Shown piece after piece: positions 49,911 to 62,534 of a DNA stretch of 64,000 nt (position 1 is the first letter of the stretch; the number at the start of each line of letters is the position of its first letter). Below the pieces are notes generated by a model. The model ran no database searches. It was not told where the DNA came from and saw nothing but the letters and a program-made list of their open reading frames with translations. The translations under genes and the position numbers were made by a program. The stretch is from Membranipora membranacea (taxonomy: Eukaryota > Bryozoa > Gymnolaemata > Cheilostomatida > Membraniporidae), in assembly GCA_914767715.1 (NCBI GenBank), contig OU612066.1:377001-441000 (forward strand), in the 5' to 3' direction.

Positions 49911-50478
49911 AGTGGGAAAATGGCAAGTGGGAAAACGTCCGGGTGGAAAAATTGATTGATGGGAAATTGTCCAGGTGGAAAAATGGATTGGTGAGAAATT
50001 GTCCAGGTGGGAAAACAGCTTGGTGAGAAAATATCGTGGTGGGAAAACATCCTGGTGAGAAAATGGATCAGTGAGAAATCGTCCAGGGGGGTCTTTCAAT
50101 TAGAAACAGCCAAAATCGCAATCTTATCGCTCACTCAATGAGTGAGCAATACCTGCTAGGGGTCTCGCTTTCAGATCACTCAGTCACTTGATGGAACTAT
50201 ATACATTCTGAGTGAGCGATTTGGGAGAGATTTTCTCTAATTGAAACACCAAGTGAGTGATAATTTTGAGCAATGTGAATGTGATAACTTGCTTTAGTAA
50301 ATGATCACCTTTTCTAATTGAAAGAACACCCTGGTGGGAAAACGGATTTGTGAGAAAATGTTTTGGTGTGAAAATGGCTCGATGGGAATATGGCTTGGTG
50401 GGAAAATGGCTTGGTGGGATAGAGGGAGGTGGGAAGATGACTTGGTTGGAAAATGACATTGGGAAAATGTCTGGATAC
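49911..50478. repeat. Degenerate 16-bp repeat arm (GGTGGGAAAA), right
   Basis: The reverse-complement form of the left arm: GTGGGAAAACGTCCGGGTGG, GGTGGGAAAATGGCTTGG and so on. Interrupted by the insertion at 50087-50331. Confidence 0.85.
50087..50331. mobile_element. Nested MITE in the right arm
   Basis: The left terminus GGGGTCTTTCAATTAGAAA and the reverse complement of the right terminus GGGTGTTCTTTCAATTAGAA are inverted repeats. The interior is rich in CACTCA/TGAGTG words. It splits a TTTTCCCACC-type array, so it came later. Confidence 0.75.
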
Positions 50479-51185
50479 CGATCATGACTCACTATATCTT
50501 GATGGCCTGCTGGATGACTAAAATTTGTAGTTGTCTTCTCTGGTACATAAAGGACACTCATTTGTATGCAAGCGAAATAGTATATCATGTGATCACTGTG
50601 GGACACGCCTACAGTTAAATTACATTGATGTCTTGGAATAATACTGTGTTGAGATCAAATGCGTGACCATGTGCTCGCATTAATTCGAGATACATAAAGA
50701 CAGACTAAGTAAAGTTTCATTCCTTTAACATCCGCTGCAATTCACGTGGGATTGTATCTGCTGCTCTGCCTCTAGAAACTCCTAAGTTTATCTCCATTAT
50801 AGTCTTTGTCAGCAGGTTATAAGGTGAGTGCTGTCTATATTTCTTAAGGCTAATTATTTACAAATGATAATGAAGAATTGGAAGCTACATAGTTGGCTAG
50901 AGTAGACTTGGTGGGCCCTGCAATTTTTTGTTGCCAACCTCCACACCAGCCATATATATAATAATATATATATATATAGATAAGATAGATATCATTGTAG
51001 AGGGTGGTGGTGCTGGAAACTATATCAACTGACTGAGGTGAATACAGCCAGTAGAGTCAAACTCTCAGTCCAGTCAACTCATGTCATCTAATAATTCAAT
51101 CAATTGATTGAATGATTCCACTCTAAATTAATTCATTTATCACTACCAGTCCAGACCAATGAAAGTTGGAATCATACTAACTTAC

Positions 51186-51284
51186 TAGAATGGGGTACCA
51201 AGAAAATAATTTTGTAAATTCAAATCAATAATTTTTACTACTGATTTGAATTTACAAATTATTTTCTTGTTATCCCATTCTTAA
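51186..51284. mobile_element. Palindromic AT-rich MITE
   Basis: Arms of ~43 bp, AGAATGGGGTACCAAGAAAA ... AATTCAAATCA and its inverse TGATTTGAATT ... TTTTCTTGTTATCCCATTCT, around a ~10-nt centre. About 200 bp upstream of the NOP9 start. Confidence 0.8.
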
Positions 51285-51491
51285 CTTCTTCTGCTTAGCG
51301 TGTCTGCTCTTCTTTTTATTTTATTATTATTCATTATTTGAAAGAGTTTGATAACTCAGAGTGTAGACACATTCTCATTAAATAATCATGATGCTCGACC
51401 CTCTTCCATATCTATGTATGTATATATATTGTCCACTACTACAGTCTACTATTGCATGCTCTAATTTTTTTTTTCGTTTTAAGCAGCTAAC

Positions 51492-54400
51492 ATGGTCATG
51501 GCTAAATCACCTGCCAAGTCTGGTGCAAGGAAGCCTTTCAAAACAGGTGGAAGTAAATTTTCAAAAGCCAAAGGACCTAAAAAGTCAGGATACAACCCAA
51601 GGTTTGCGAAGGGTTTGAAGGATAGTGTTATGTCCCCCTACTGGAGAAATATTGGACTTGAGATCAACAAAAACCCCACAGACATAGAAGGTGAAAATGC
51701 TTTTAATTAAACAAATTATTACTTGCTTTGACTTAATTATTCTAGCAATTCTAGCCACTTGGTGGTCCAGCACAGTGGAAATCACAAACAATAGTTATTC
51801 ACAGCATCCGTCAGATTGTGGCAGATAGGATAGTGATTTTGTTGTCCTTATCATGTTTCTTTGTTCTGGAGATTGAATAGAGTGTTCCTATCCATTCAGC
51901 CAACTGGTAGTTTACTTATGACTATTGTGTTGTCCGGAGGTCCTAATCACTATCATAAAATGGATAATAATTTAGCAGTTTCAGATTTTAGATCTCTCAC
52001 AATCTGATTGATGCAATTTATTTAATAAAATATTCATAGCGTGTGCTGATTTTGTTTCTCTCTTGTCAAACCCATCTGTTGTTTGTTAATTGCAGATGTT
52101 TTCCTGAAGAATGTATTTGAGGAGCTGGAGAAGGAATTTAAGGAGCTGTGGAGCAGCAAGAGTGGATCTTTCCTCCTGCAGAAACTCATAAAACTCGCTA
52201 ACGAGGCTCAGATGGAGACAATTCTGAAGTGCATCGTAAAAGATTTCTATGTAAGAAAATATAAGATATATGCTTATATGATATGCAGTAACTTTCATAT
52301 CTTATCTACTCAGTTGTCTTTTTATCCGTTTTTCATCAAGCTCCCTTTAACGGGGTAGTGCAATCGGTCAGTGTGCGTGCTATTCACTGTCAGGCGATTA
52401 GTGCCGCAGGAGTTGTAGGTTCTAGGCCCACTGATGGCGCTTTCAAGGTTGACTATTCCAGCCCCAAGCACCCTCAGGTGTATACCTCTCCTTCTCAATA
52501 AAATAACATGAGGGCAGAGGGCAACACTGTACTGGTTATGTTGTCATGTAGTAGGTCAGCTTCTGAACCCCAGTACTTATGTATTCTTAAAACACTTGAA
52601 GAGGACCACACTTAATTTGTACATATGTGATAAACTGATCACTTTAGCTTATACTCTTGTATTTTTTTAGAATATTGTGCTGAGTCAAAGTGGTAGTTTT
52701 GCTACTGAGACTGCTCTATTCAAGATAACTGAGTATGTTAATGATGATGCTGAGAATCCATTCGTTAAAATGCTACACCAGGTATGTCTCAATCTATTCA
52801 TCTTTAGCATGCGCCCAGAACACGCCCAGAACAATGATATAGTACTGAAAATAAAGCTTGTCGCAAGATTGACATCTTATGTACTTGAAAAACAAATAAA
52901 CATTTTATCAGGGGATTGTATTTGTTAGAAAACAGTACACCCTGGTGATAGACGTTATTTACTGTGTGTAGACTTATGATAGACATTAATGTTTGTGTTT
53001 CACAGATGGGTATGATGTTACTTGAGAGAACAGATTTAATATCAGACAAAGCAAGTAGTCATGTGATCAGAGCTCTTGTCCAGACTATGGCTGGTGTGAG
53101 AGTGGCTGGTGAAAGTATGACAGGTAATTATACTTAACTACATATCACTATACAGCTTGATCTTTGCAATGTGTGTCCACCGTGTACACTACACAGTTTA
53201 TATTGTTTGTGAGCAGCCAGTTATAAGTATCATGTTTGTATTGCAGTCACCAAGGAAGGGAAGGGAAAGCTCACAGAACATGACATGTATAGTGAGTTTA
53301 AAGACCTGATCCAAGCTATCTGTGCTAAAGTTATCCCCACTAAGGAAGCTTCAATAGGTAAGTTTACTGAAATATAATGTGACTTACTGCTGTTTCAACT
53401 GTCCCGCAGTGTTCAAATTAGTTTTATACCCCAGTCTGAGGAAAATCCACTGAGATGAGAGTGAAGTTACTAGAAGCTCCAACAAAACTAGAGCCAAATA
53501 ATACTAATATCTGAATGCATCAGCATCTGGTGTTTGGATGATGTAATATAGTACAGCAGCTCGTACACAATACGATATGTAGAGATTCTTACAGGTGTTC
53601 TGCTCTTTTTATGTGACTAGGTATGGTGAATGAAGTTACTAGTGCACACACTTCATTTCTAGCTCAAACTTATCTGACTATATTGAGAGAGAAGGACCCA
53701 AAGGCCTGTGATGAGGCCTGTAAACAAATCATGGCAGCTAACCTCTTCCATAAAACACACAGGTAATCATAACTAAACTAACTATTCATCTAAATTTGGT
53801 GATATATGCAAGCTTGATGTCACAACACATGAATTTATTATAATTCCCATCTTACGAGGTTCAATAGTTACTATTTTGACTTCATCCATGCAGCTGAAGG
53901 GATGTTCTCCCAGTACCAAAAATAGACATCTATGTTATACATATCATTTATTTATATTTGCATTATATTTAACATGGTTAAAATAATTCAATTCTGATGT
54001 CGGAAATTCCTTTATAGAAGCTTTCATTGTTGTCGATGGAGATGAAGTTATCAATGGAGATGAAGTTGGCATATTTTTTTATTTTTGAAGCAGCAAATCT
54101 TCATCTTTACCACTACCACTGCCCCAAGACTTATTGATGGAGACTTATATAGTGTTCAGGTATTACATGTATAATTAAATACTTTTGAAAAATGAATTTA
54201 TTGTTGATGTTTATAGCGAGGGTGGTGTGCCCGAGGTTATGGTCTCCTCAGGTCGATTTCTACAGTCCCTGATACATAACATGCCAGCTAATCTTCTCAA
54301 GAAGATGTTCACTGAGCAGATTCTGCCCCATGCTTCTAGGTGCCTAGTTGATTCCAAGAGATCTCGTATACTGACTGAACTATTCGCTGCCTTATCTGAT

Positions 54401-57400
54401 ACCACTATGGTGAGTCTATCACTTACTTAGCCTTCTTTAATCACTACTACTACTACTACTACTATGTGTTATTGTGTAATACAACCATGTTCTACTATTC
54501 AAATATGGGCTCCCTCTTATAGTTATTATCAACATCTAACTCGGCTCTCATGCTTTTCCTGTTATCAGCTTGTGAAACTCATCGAAGTGCTTCAAGATAA
54601 GCCCTCTCTCTCACTAGTTTACATCGCTATCGCAGAGATGGGAGTAAGGCTTCCAGAAATGCAGCCACATATAATCAATGTAAGTATGTGTCGTATATAA
54701 ATGTGGTCTGCATTCTATATGTTGTATTATATGTATAAGCATGGCCTTACAATGCGATATATCAGTTGAGGCAGCTTGAGTTATAATTTTTTGTTTCATC
54801 TAGCAGCGCCACAGTTAAGGATTTTGTTGTTGCCATACAGTGAGGATAGTCCTGGTTATCACCCTCAGACTGTGTATGGTTGATAGTGGGTTACTGTGCC
54901 CCGAGGCTGATATTTTTTATTATTATTCTCTTCTTAGATGTTCAGAAAAATAACAGATACTGAGTCAGATGAGCTGAGTGACAGACTAGTGCCAGCTCTG
55001 CTCTCCGAACAACCAGGCTCTACGCTCCAACATGATGATGATGTTGTTAAAATTGCTGTAAGTATATCTCAGAATCAAACAATAAAAATATCTTTTACTT
55101 TTGTGCTCATTATTCACCATGTGACAATATTCCACTTACGTGATATACTGATCAAAATTAATAGCTGAACAATTGATGGGAATATTGTAAATAGGCTACA
55201 GTTTAGCAGGTAATCTTTGTAATCGGATGTGACAGTTGAGTATGGAAGTATTATATGGTGTTACAGTACTGAGGTATAATATGGTGTTACAGTACTGAGG
55301 TATATGGTGTTACAGTACTGAGGTATATATTTTTGATCTTTGTGTAGATATGAGACAGGATATCTAGGGAGAGTCAATTTGTATCCATTACCTGTTTATT
55401 TATTTTTGTTAGTCTTCCGGCCGCCTTCATAAAGTGTGGTTCAGCAAATCTATGGCTATACAGACAATGATGGCATACTCTGATGACATTGTCGCATCAA
55501 GTTTTACTTCTATGCCTTATGAGATCCATCTGGTACTAGCTAAGGATAAGACAGGAAGTTTTATATACACAGCCTTCGCTGACTCATCTAAAGTACAGCA
55601 GGAGACAAAGAATGCTTTCTCTGAAGGTGATGCTATGATGGTAAGTTGAATTACTTGATTTTGAATACGGCCCACCATAGTCCACACTGGAGACCCAAGC
55701 CTGGTGCTAAAACTAACATGTCTGAAGATGATGACAAATGACTTTAATAGATGAGGCCTGACCCTCAAACAATCTATCTTACTTAGTAAAAATAGAAAAA
55801 TGTGGGGAGGATTACAGAGAATTGAGCTAGCACGGGCCCTATCTGAACAGGGTCATGGTTGTTTTCTCCCGATATGTGAAATTGTTACCAGTTCAATTCA
55901 TACTGTGAATCATTTATAGAGGGACTTTATTTGTTTGACATAAACATGATTCAGTGTTACATTCTCAACGATAGAAAAGACAACCTCATATAATAGATTT
56001 TTATATATCCAGACACCTAGAAGTTGTCTTGTCATACTGAACGAGAAATGTTATGGTTTGCCGGTAGCGCAAAGTTGGCGTTGGTTAGCGACTTTTTCGT
56101 TGTCTCAATTTACTCTTGAGTTTGTCCACCTTACACTATAGAGATTACATGTGAAGCTTACTGCTCCTCTCACTTCTTCTATGCAGCAGCCGTAGTATGA
56201 GTGACTCAACCTTTGCTGCTTGCTGCCTGTAAACATGAGGTAATCAAGGCTTGGAGACAGATTGTAATTACGATTTTATTTTGCAGGCAATATATGGAGA
56301 GATAGTCTTGGACATGATTGGAAGTCGTGTGTTCGACAGCATGTGGAAGTGTATGACTAACCAAGGAAAGGAAGCTGTAATGGAAGTCCTGAAAAAAAAT
56401 GAAAAGATAATGAGTTGTGAGTTCCATTGAAAATATGCCGTATGGATGAATTACGAGAGAGATGATTTATCCAGTGTGTACACTTTACTACTACACAAAC
56501 GCAATGATTTAACACGCTGCGATACTAAGTACTAATATAAGGTACCATTGTGCGGCCTCAGCTCAAATTTATCCCGGTGATATTCAACCAGTACAGCAGG
56601 GCCTCATACAGTATACACGGCAGGGTCTTGTATACAGTATATACAGCAGGTCTTCATAAATACAGTATACACGGCAGGGTTCTGTATAATTATGCTATTC
56701 TTTCATATGACTGGTTATGTTTTAAGTAATTTGTGACAACAAGAAATTTTTGTTTTTTTTAGCGAATAGATACGGCCGAATCGTCAAATTCAACACGAAG
56801 CTGGCAGACTTCATAAATGATAATGGAGCGTGGCAGCAATGGCTGGCTATAGATAGTAAAATGTCAAAGTTAAAGTTACCATCAGCTGCTGAGAAGGTAG
56901 AGGGTAAAGCTATGAAACGTAAAGCAGAACCAGTCAAGGTGGGTACAGTACTGTACTGCATACACTTACCTTCCTACATACCTACTTACCTACCTACCTA
57001 CATACCTACCTACCTCAGAGATAGGCTGGGCTTATCTTACTACATTCATTTTAATCACTAATCTCTAGCAGTGGTTCTGATGTTAAAAAAGCTGCCCTGT
57101 AAAGTTTTCCCCTATTATTTTGATATCTGCACGAACTTCTACCCTAATAAATGTAAGGGTCATAGTCTGATGGTTTACCACTCTCGGGCATTAGGAGAAG
57201 ATAGGCGTCACATCACACAACAAATATGTGTGAACTTGTGTTAACTCACCTGATAGGAATCACGGGATTTGTCAGACCCTGTGATATTTACTTATACAGT
57301 TATAATATTGTCATGTTTGTGTACTGTTAGATGGAAGTTGACGGTGATGAGGAGGAAGCCGCTGAAGAAGAAGCCGCTGAAGAAGAAGCCTCTGAAGAAG

Positions 57401-57696
57401 AAGCCTCTGAAGAAGAAGCCGCTGAAGAAGAAGCCGCTGAAGAAGAAGAGATGGTCTCTTCACCTCCAGTCTCAAAGAAAAAAAAAACCACAACTACTCC
57501 TGCTGCAAAGAACCCAACTACTCCTGCTGCAAAAACTCCAAAAGCTAAAGCTGCAAAAACTCCAAAAGCTAAAGCTGCAGCTAAAACACCAAAAACCCCT
57601 CAAGTACAAACAGACGCTGATGACACAACTACTCCTAAAAAGAGAAGAGCCAGAGCCAGAACCCCCAGGAGCACAATAAAGAAAGCCCAGGCCTAG
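51492..57696 (+). CDS. NOP9: Nucleolar protein 9 (pumilio-repeat pre-rRNA binding protein)
   Basis: Thirteen exons join in phase: 51492-51690, 52096-52250, 52671-52781, 53006-53123, 53247-53357, 53621-53762, 54217-54409, 54569-54679, 54938-55057, 55413-55640, 56287-56416, 56763-56938 and 57331-57696, giving 719 residues. The N-terminus is Lys/Gly-rich (KSGARKPFKTGGSKFSKAK). Pumilio-type helical repeats follow, with SGSFLLQKLIKLA, LSQSGSFATETAL and the conserved C-terminal run IGSRVFDSMWKC...NRYGRIVKFNTKLADF...GAWQQW, which matches NOP9 (GSRVLDAIW...DPFGHHVARNVALTTF...AWEQQ). NOP9 binds the ITS1/3' end of pre-18S rRNA and restrains premature cleavage. The tail is unusual: an acidic (EEEAA)n tract and then TPAAK/TPKAK basic repeats. 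The start is the first ATG after an acceptor-like TTTTAAGCAG, so the 5' UTR is probably spliced. A second in-frame ATG is at 51498. Confidence 0.92.
52352..52535 (+). mobile_element. Second tRNA-like SINE family, one copy
   Basis: GTAGTGCAATCGGTCAGTGT resembles an A box and GTAGGTTCTAGGCCCACTG a B box, 40-50 bp apart, followed by a non-tRNA body. It differs from the main SINE family. Lies in NOP9 intron 2. Confidence 0.5.
55247..55328. repeat. Short repeats in NOP9 intron 9
   Basis: Three copies of ATGGTGTTACAGTACTGAGG with TATA-rich spacing. Confidence 0.8.
57352..57449 (+). repeat. 15-bp coding microsatellite in NOP9 exon 13
   Basis: About six copies of GAAGAAGCCGCTGAA (variants with GCCTCT), coding the acidic Glu-Ala tract. 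The unit is five codons. Confidence 0.92.
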
Positions 57697-60600
57697 ACAC
57701 AACATGTTATTGTGTTATGCTCTTTAAAAACAACTGTCACATTTTTCTCAGAGTTGAAAATTAAACCAGTGAGTTGCCTATCTCTAACTCGCACAAACTG
57801 GGCCTTAGCTGAGCTGCCGGGTATACTTGGACTATTTTGTTAAGCTTTGATCTTCTCTTCTGCCTGAAAGTCATGTACATATTTTATCGCTGTGTAACTG
57901 ATTCTGATGATATTGATTAGCATGTCATACACATGGTATGAATTCCATTTTGACCCTCTTTAGTTCCGTTAATGAGAGTCGATATGAGAAAGGTTGTCTG
58001 CCTCTCAATATCTTCTTGTCAGTTTCTCACTCACTGTATAATAGTTTATGAGGAGGTGATACTGGAGATTCACTGTCGTGTGGACGTGGGAAGACATTAT
58101 ATACAAATAAACTGTATCCTCACCAGAAGCCTAGTCCAGCAGGCTTACAATCACCTATCATCTATGATCAGAAAATATATATTTCAGGATAACTTGATGA
58201 GTGTCCACACAGGACCATAACAAGTTTGAATTCAAGTGACTGGATAACATATCATATCTAAAGCTTATAACTTGGAGAAATATTTGTTTAATATGATAAC
58301 AAGTATGTTTTGAGCAAGGAACTTCAGTTCATGATTTGTTGCAAGGAGTTTGATAGGAGATTGTCATGTGACTAGATAGGACTGCACGCTGTATCATCTC
58401 GTAGCTCCAGATCGTCTGAGGAGATTCTGTGGTCATCTGCAAAATTTTGACTCAAAAACCAGATGACCACCTGAGCTCTTGGGCAACTACTGGCTAAGAT
58501 GTCTTGAACACCTCAACAGTGGGGAGATTGCGCTGCAGTAGTCTGTTGTAATCTCTCACAGTGCGAGGGAAGAAGCTGTTATTTTGGATCTCGGTTCGGC
58601 ATTGTGGTTGTATGAATCTTGTGTGGTCTCTAGTAGATCGGCTTATGTAGCGCGGAGTGGTGAGGCCAGAGAAGTTGTTGAGTGACGGCTTTGAAGAGGT
58701 GGACGAGTCAATCAGTTTTTCTCCTTTCCTCGAGTGTATCCCATCCCAGTGAGTTTAGCATGATAGTAACACTGGACATCCTAGAGAAGTCATTTGAAAC
58801 AAATCTCGCAGCTCGTCTTTGGCACATCTCTAATCTATCGACGTCTGTCCTGTCCTGAAGTTTATTTATTTGCTTTGTGATGCTTCATCATTTCCATGGA
58901 TTTAATATAGTTATGGCTCTTCATGATTAAAGACCATTTCCCGATATATCCCCTTTCTCGTACCTCGTTGGGGACTGGGTTGGGCTGCCCCAAAATCAGA
59001 ACATAAATAACTCGTGCTCAACCAGGGAGTTTGGGTCCCAAACTCCCTGGCTCAACTAATAGCTCATGCAACTGAAATTAAGAGTTGTCGGTTCCTCCCC
59101 TTGATGGGATAAGCATTTGACATGTGGGTAATGCACCAATGGCATCCCCTCTCTAACAATAATGACCAATGAACTGTGTCGTTACATCACGACTTGTGTA
59201 AAACTTGAGCAGCTGTGATATTAAATTTACTTGTCAACTCCTTAATTTTTTTGACATACATATCCAAACCAGTTGGATTCTATTTGTTTACATACCCAGA
59301 ATTAGTGCTCATGTATAATAAACTGTCACATAAAAGAACCAGAAACACCCCCTTTCATCATTATTGATACAACCAGGCTCACCATTCAAAAATTACTCAA
59401 AATTGTTGCTAGTTTAAGTCGGGAGAATTCTCTCTGGCTGGACTAATATTAATCAAGTTTAATTGAGAATGAATGTATCATACAAACAAGCGTGGTCCCC
59501 TTTGAGTTACATGCCTTAACTTTGCCAATGGTCGATACTGGATATTGACAAAGTAGAGGCATGCAAACTCTGGTCTTTCTTGTGAGTTGCGTTGTTCCTG
59601 ATATGAGAAGGAAATTAGAGGGAGTTCTTCTCATTAATTCAGTGTTTCTGCAACAGTTCTAAGGGAATGTGTTTTTTGGATTGCTGTTCGGGTGTTCTGT
59701 CAGTTAAATTTTGCCGCTAAGTCTGACCTTTTTGCTCCTGTCTTATCCGGGTGAACGTGGGAGGTGATTTGGGCAGAGAGAATTCTCCCTGGTTTAGGGC
59801 AGATTACAGCTTTAAATCGACGCCTCTGCTCTCCAGCCATGCTCCTTCCCATTGTAATTCTAGGATGATTGCCAAATTTACTGCTCAGGGTCCTCGCAAT
59901 GTTGCAAGCTGTCTGGTGGTAATCGGTTGGGACGGTATATTGCTGGTAGTGGTGTCTGGAAAAACCTTAAGTGCATATGTTATTTATTTCGTCAAGTTGT
60001 GTTCTAAGATGACATAAATTTAATGGATGAGGTATTGTGAGTTGTTCGCAGGGAGTGCCAACTAGGAAAAAGAGTATATTCTGGTGGTAATTTAGATGGC
60101 TTGGTGGTTATTAAAGGCCTTGAAGCCTGTTGCGCTCGAGAACCGGGTGTGAGAAGGGCAACAGAGCCCACGTTTGGATGTGTGGAGTGGGTTCGGCAAT
60201 TATTCTGAATTAAGACCCTAAAATTAAGGATTCCAAGGTATACCTAAAGCCATATGCATATGGAGTTACAAAAACAGGCATGAGTTCAAACTAAAAAGAG
60301 AGTAGATTACCATGCTTTTAAAAAAAAGCAGAAGAGTAGAAATTAGAATTGGAAAAAGAGTATATCTTCTCTAAAATAGAGTAGATAGTAAAGATAAGTA
60401 GAGTTGGCAGCCCTGGTTTCCAGCAGTTCATCGGAATGATGGTGACAGTAACATCAATTCGATGGTAGCACATGTGGCAAAAATACATAAAGCTTGTTAC
60501 TCCTGCTGTTACATGCTGAATGGTGTGTATGGTCCGAAACATCTTTAGTCTTCATGCTCATAAAACTGATATCCTGGAACAGAACTGAGGGTTTTGTTAG

Positions 60601-60847
60601 CATTATTTTCTACCATTCAGAAAACCAGCATAACAGATATAACAGGCTCCTTGATTAATGTCCTCCAACAGACATCAATGCTATCTATTCACATATAATT
60701 ACCTCCTAATATCAACTCTTGAATTTTATTTTTGTGAACTCACAAGGCTATTATTACTTATATTACAGAAGGTGACTATAAGATATCCTTAATACCGGCA
60801 GCCTACAGCATTCAGCCTACAGCATTCAGCACACTCGCACAGCTATC
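57697..60847. other. Intergenic region between NOP9 and HMGCL
   Basis: 3.1 kb. An ATTAAA near 57761 may end NOP9. It contains a LINE 3' remnant (58480-58870). The remainder, including the frame 59751-60017, shows no domain I can recognise. Confidence 0.55.
58480..58870 (-). pseudogene. 3' remnant of a CR1-like LINE
   Basis: On the minus strand: DRTDVDRLEMCQRRAARFVS, then SSVTIMLNSLGWDTLEERR, and after a frameshift RYISRSTRDHTRFIQPQCRT and SFFPRTVRDYNRLLQ. These are the typical C-terminal motifs (LE.VQRRAARFV...SV..ML..LGWDTLE.RR ... FFPRTI..WN.L) of CR1-like reverse-transcriptase ORFs. The upstream part is absent; stops and frameshifts show it is dead. Confidence 0.85.
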
Positions 60848-62389
60848 ATGATCTCCAGCATAGCAAAGAAAGTGATGATGAGATATCTGTCTAATATCAA
60901 AGCTGCTGCCAATATCTCTACCCAAGCAGCGCTAACTCAGCTACCGAAGCATGTTAGGATAGTGGAAGTAGGACCGAGAGATGGACTTCAGAATGAGAAG
61001 AGTTTAGTGCCTGCCGAGGTCAAGGCACAGCTCATTAACCATTTAGTTGACAGCGGAATAAAACACATAGAAGTAACAAGTTTTGTGTCTCCTAAGTGGG
61101 TCCCACAGATGGGGGATAATTCCGAGGTTTGTGATTTAATATCCAGACAAACAGGTGTAACTTACAGTGCGCTGACTCCGAATATTAAAGGCTACAACGC
61201 GGCTGTCAGCTCTAACATGAATGAAGTGGCCATATTCGCAGCTGCCAGTGAATCTTTTAGTAAGAAGAACATTAATTGTACTATAGAGGAGAGTCTGGAG
61301 AGGTTTGAGGCTGTATGTGAGGCTGCTAAGAAGGATAAAATACCTGTACGGGGTTATGTCTCCTGCGTGGTCGCTTGTCCTTATGAAGGAAAGATTGACT
61401 TTACTCAGGTCGCACATGTCGCCAGGTATGTGAGATAATATTGTACTTATTGTGAGAATCACAGATTCTTGTATGCTTAGGATCAAGCCGTCATTTGTTA
61501 TTCAAGAGTCATAGACAGGATGAGCTGAGAGCCTAATGGATGCTAGATTTGGAATCTTCGTGCCCCATTACATATACCCACCACTTTTTATCTCTCTGCT
61601 GTCATCGAGGGAGATAGAGGCAGCAATACTTGATGGGTGTAAAAACAAAATGTTAAGGTAAAATTCCTCCTTGTTTTGGGAATTCCCTCTATGTCACATG
61701 ACAGATTTTAGCGTTTTAGTATCTATTTAGATCAAGTTTGATCAAATTCTACTGACGAACCGGTGGCACCCACTTAAACAGTAAATGCAGGCCAATTGGA
61801 TCATGTCTGATCTAGTAGCTATTCAATCACATGATGTGAGCCTTATGTTTCTACAACTTCACATAAGCACAGGGAAAAGAATTTTTGAAGTGTCTTCAAC
61901 CGGATATTAAAGCCTCTCTTTCTAAAAAAATACTGAAACTAACTCACTTAATCATCATCATTGAACTCTACTGCGTCATATGATTCTTGGAATTATCGCC
62001 CCCTTACTCTAAATTCTCTTTACACTTTATTATGAGTAACTACTAGAATAATATGATATAAAAATCCCTGAAATTTGAAGATATTTATGTAATAGAGCAT
62101 GGATATACCCAATATATGGATTGTGTTTAGTTTCAGAAAACTTTAAATGGAGTGTTCTTTTTTAGGAAACTTTATGAGATGGGATGCTTTGAGATATCTT
62201 TAGGAGATACAATTGGAGCTGCCACTCCCGGTGAGATACAGAGACTTATTATAGAGGTATCTAAGTATGTACCCTTAGAGAGACTAGCAGTACACTGTCA
62301 CGATACATATGGACAAGCTCTAGCGAATATATACGCAGCTCTACAGATGGGAGTCTCTATAGTAGACTCAAGTGTGTCCGGTCTCGGAG
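60848..62389 (+). CDS. HMGCL: Hydroxymethylglutaryl-CoA lyase, partial (3' end outside window)
   Basis: Exon 1 (60848-61425) and exon 2 (62166-62389) join as GCC AG|G AAA. The last base of exon 2 begins a codon that continues beyond the window. The first ~32 residues ([20 protein letters not shown]) look like a mitochondrial transit peptide. The TIM-barrel enzyme cleaves HMG-CoA to acetoacetate and acetyl-CoA in leucine breakdown and ketogenesis. Visible signatures: [12 protein letters not shown] (Arg44, Asp45), [39 protein letters not shown] and the metal-binding [11 protein letters not shown] (His236, His238), then DSSVSGLGG. The active-site Cys loop that follows in the family (GCPYA...) and the ~55-residue C-terminus are not in the window. 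The donor GTAAGAC at 62390 leads into an intron that holds a large 21-bp satellite reaching the window end. The gene is probably intact rather than truncated. Confidence 0.93.
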
Positions 62390-62534
62390 GTAAGACAACC
62401 TTACCTTTTATTACTGCACCCGCAAATCAACTCATGTTAACTCGTTTCACAACTTAAAAGTGACACCAACAATTATCAAGCTATTTTGTGAAATTATGAA
62501 ATGATTGATATTGAGTAGCAATCTTATGTATACA

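Noticed and set aside
51492-57696. PUM3 (another nucleolar pumilio protein)
   Set aside because: The C-terminal run GSRVFDSMW...NRYGRIV...AWQQW follows NOP9, and I do not see PUM3-type motifs.
59751-60017. 88-codon frame
   Set aside because: No domain or conserved motif visible, within repeat-rich intergenic DNA.
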